Below, in pieces: positions 5,455 to 6,301 of a stretch of DNA of 6,301 bases (within the stretch, counting starts at the first letter, position 1; each line of letters begins with the position of its first letter). The stretch is from Synergistaceae bacterium. Its GTDB lineage: Bacteria; Synergistota; Synergistia; Synergistales; Aminobacteriaceae. The position numbers and the translations under genes were made by a program. Under the pieces are notes generated by a model. That model worked only from the letters and a program-made list of their open reading frames with translations. It searched no databases and was not told the origin of the DNA. The stretch lies in contig JAFSLR010000068.1 in NCBI GenBank assembly GCA_017448375.1, forward strand, positions 1 to 6,301, given 5' to 3'.

Positions 5455-6236
5455 GCGTTTCACTTGCTGCCGGAAAAGGTATACTGCCCGTTGAGATAGC
5501 CCGAAAAATCAGGCCGGAATTGATACTGACATTAGGCGGAGAGGCTGACGAGCTGAGGAAGTACACAGGAAAACTCGTCATCATGAAATACCCCAGCTTA
5601 GGGCGTGCGATACGTGAGATGAAAGCGGTTAATGCGGATAAAGTCATAATGGCCGGAGCAGTTCCGAAAAACCTGATGTACTGTTTACCGCTGATATTCG
5701 ACAGAATGAGCCGTCAAGTTCTGAGGAAATCACTTCATGATGATCATTCATTGCTTGGGGAAATCGTGAAAGCCCTTGAGGAAGCCGGAATATCAGTGAT
5801 ACCATACTGGCAAATACTCCCTGAGTTTATAGCGTCAACGGGGAAGTTGTCCCATCGTAAGCCAACACCGAAAGAGTTTTCCGACATTGAATACGCCCGT
5901 GAAATTCTGAGGGTGATATTGCCGTGTTCGTTCGGTCAAGGGGTATGCGTCGCTGAGGGTTCAGTGGTAGCGGTTGAGGCGATGGAAGGTACTGACAGAA
6001 TGATACAGCGTGCGGGCGAAATTTCGGGTCGCGGTGTAATCGTGAAGATGATGAAAACGGGACAGGATATGCGCTATGATTTGCCGACGGTGGGAGCGAT
6101 GACGCTTGAGAACATGCACAAGGCCGGATTGACGTGCTTAGCTGTAGAGGCTGGAAAGACATTGATACTTGAGCCGGAAAAATTCTTTGCGCTAGCAGAT
6201 GAATATAACATTGCGGTTTGGGGGATTGAGGGTTGA
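5451..6236 (+). CDS. lpxI: UDP-2,3-diacylglucosamine pyrophosphatase LpxI
   Basis: LpxI hydrolyses UDP-2,3-diacylglucosamine to lipid X and UMP, the fourth step of lipid A synthesis, at the cytoplasmic face of the inner membrane. It replaces the unrelated LpxH in many bacteria outside the beta- and gammaproteobacteria. The 261-residue product is close to usual length (relatives are about 270-285). The N-terminal domain begins with AAGKGILPVEIAR (6-18), includes VIMAGAVPKNL (65-75) and HDDHSLLGEIVKALEEAG (96-113). The C-terminal domain shows FGQGVCV (161-167), VVAVEAMEGTDRMIQRAGE (172-190) and the signature VKMMKTGQDMRYDLPTVG (198-215), whose acidic residues belong to the most conserved part of the family. 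GGAGAG at 5435-5440 is a usable ribosome site 10 bases before the ATG. Overlaps of four bases tie it to the permease (ATGA) and to lpxB (TTGA). It looks intact. Confidence 0.94.
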   Translation: MSVSLAAGKGILPVEIARKIRPELILTLGGEADELRKYTGKLVIMKYPSLGRAIREMKAVNADKVIMAGAVPKNLMYCLPLIFDRMSRQVLRKSLHDDHSLLGEIVKALEEAGISVIPYWQILPEFIASTGKLSHRKPTPKEFSDIEYAREILRVILPCSFGQGVCVAEGSVVAVEAMEGTDRMIQRAGEISGRGVIVKMMKTGQDMRYDLPTVGAMTLENMHKAGLTCLAVEAGKTLILEPEKFFALADEYNIAVWGIEG

Positions 6237-6301
6237 ATATCTTTGTGTCATGCGGGGAAGTGAGCGGAGATATTTACGCCGGAGGATTTATCCGTGAGAT
6301 A
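6233..6301 (+). CDS. lpxB: Lipid-A-disaccharide synthase LpxB, first 23 residues (rest beyond the window)
   Basis: LpxB is a GT-B type glycosyltransferase that condenses lipid X, the product of LpxI, with UDP-2,3-diacylglucosamine to make the tetraacyl disaccharide of lipid A, at the inner membrane. The visible N-terminus reads NIFVSCGEVSGDIYAG (2-17) and continues with FIREI. It matches the family's opening strand and its G-E-x-S-G-D loop. The start is taken as TTG at 6233, which overlaps the lpxI stop (TTGA) and has GGGGGA at 6220-6225 seven bases upstream. No ATG or GTG lies in this frame before the G-E-x-S-G-D motif except a GTG at 6245, which would remove part of the first strand. The call rests on 23 residues plus the adjacent lpxI gene. 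Confidence 0.88.
   Translation, partial: MNIFVSCGEVSGDIYAGGFIREI

Noticed and set aside
5827..6162. A 111-codon minus-strand frame antisense to lpxI
   Set aside because: It lies inside a gene with full-length family conservation and its translation is low-complexity Pro/Ser-rich sequence.

Overview
The window looks like chromosomal DNA from a flagellated, diderm, LPS-making bacterium. Two divergent gene blocks face away from a 347-base AT-rich intergenic region. The gene set (fliE-fliF, a DUF4139/MuiA-type secreted protein, an LptF/LptG permease, lpxI instead of lpxH, then lpxB), the moderate GC content and the protein sequences fit a member of Synergistota. That assignment is an inference from gene content and family resemblance; no marker gene in the window settles it.

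Left block, minus strand (1-1263): fliE is followed after one base by fliF, which runs off the left edge of the window. They encode the MS-ring protein and its rod adaptor, the first parts assembled in a flagellar basal body. fliE is the promoter-proximal gene; the flgB and flgC genes that often precede it are not between it and the divergent operon.

Central region (1264-1610): no gene is visible. It holds a likely promoter for fliEF, a sigma-28-like -10 element, a perfect AT palindrome that gives -10-like hexamers on both strands, several inverted repeats, a 13-base direct repeat, and a leader with a strong Shine-Dalgarno site for the rightward operon.

Right block, plus strand (1611-6301): five tightly coupled genes with 1- to 4-base overlaps at every junction. 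In order they are a secreted DUF4139/MuiA-like protein with a coiled coil; a four-helix membrane protein with a PAS-like segment and a degenerate GGDEF domain; an LptF/LptG-family LPS-transport permease; LpxI (UDP-2,3-diacylglucosamine pyrophosphatase); and the first 23 codons of LpxB (lipid A disaccharide synthase) from a TTG start. LpxI makes lipid X, and LpxB joins lipid X to UDP-2,3-diacylglucosamine, so those two are consecutive lipid A steps. The permease belongs to the machine that extracts finished LPS from the inner membrane. The two leading genes are the novel part: co-translation with lipid A synthesis and transport suggests an envelope-associated secreted protein and a membrane-bound pseudo-GGDEF regulator or scaffold dedicated to LPS. 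No mobile element, CRISPR array, tRNA or rRNA was recognised.
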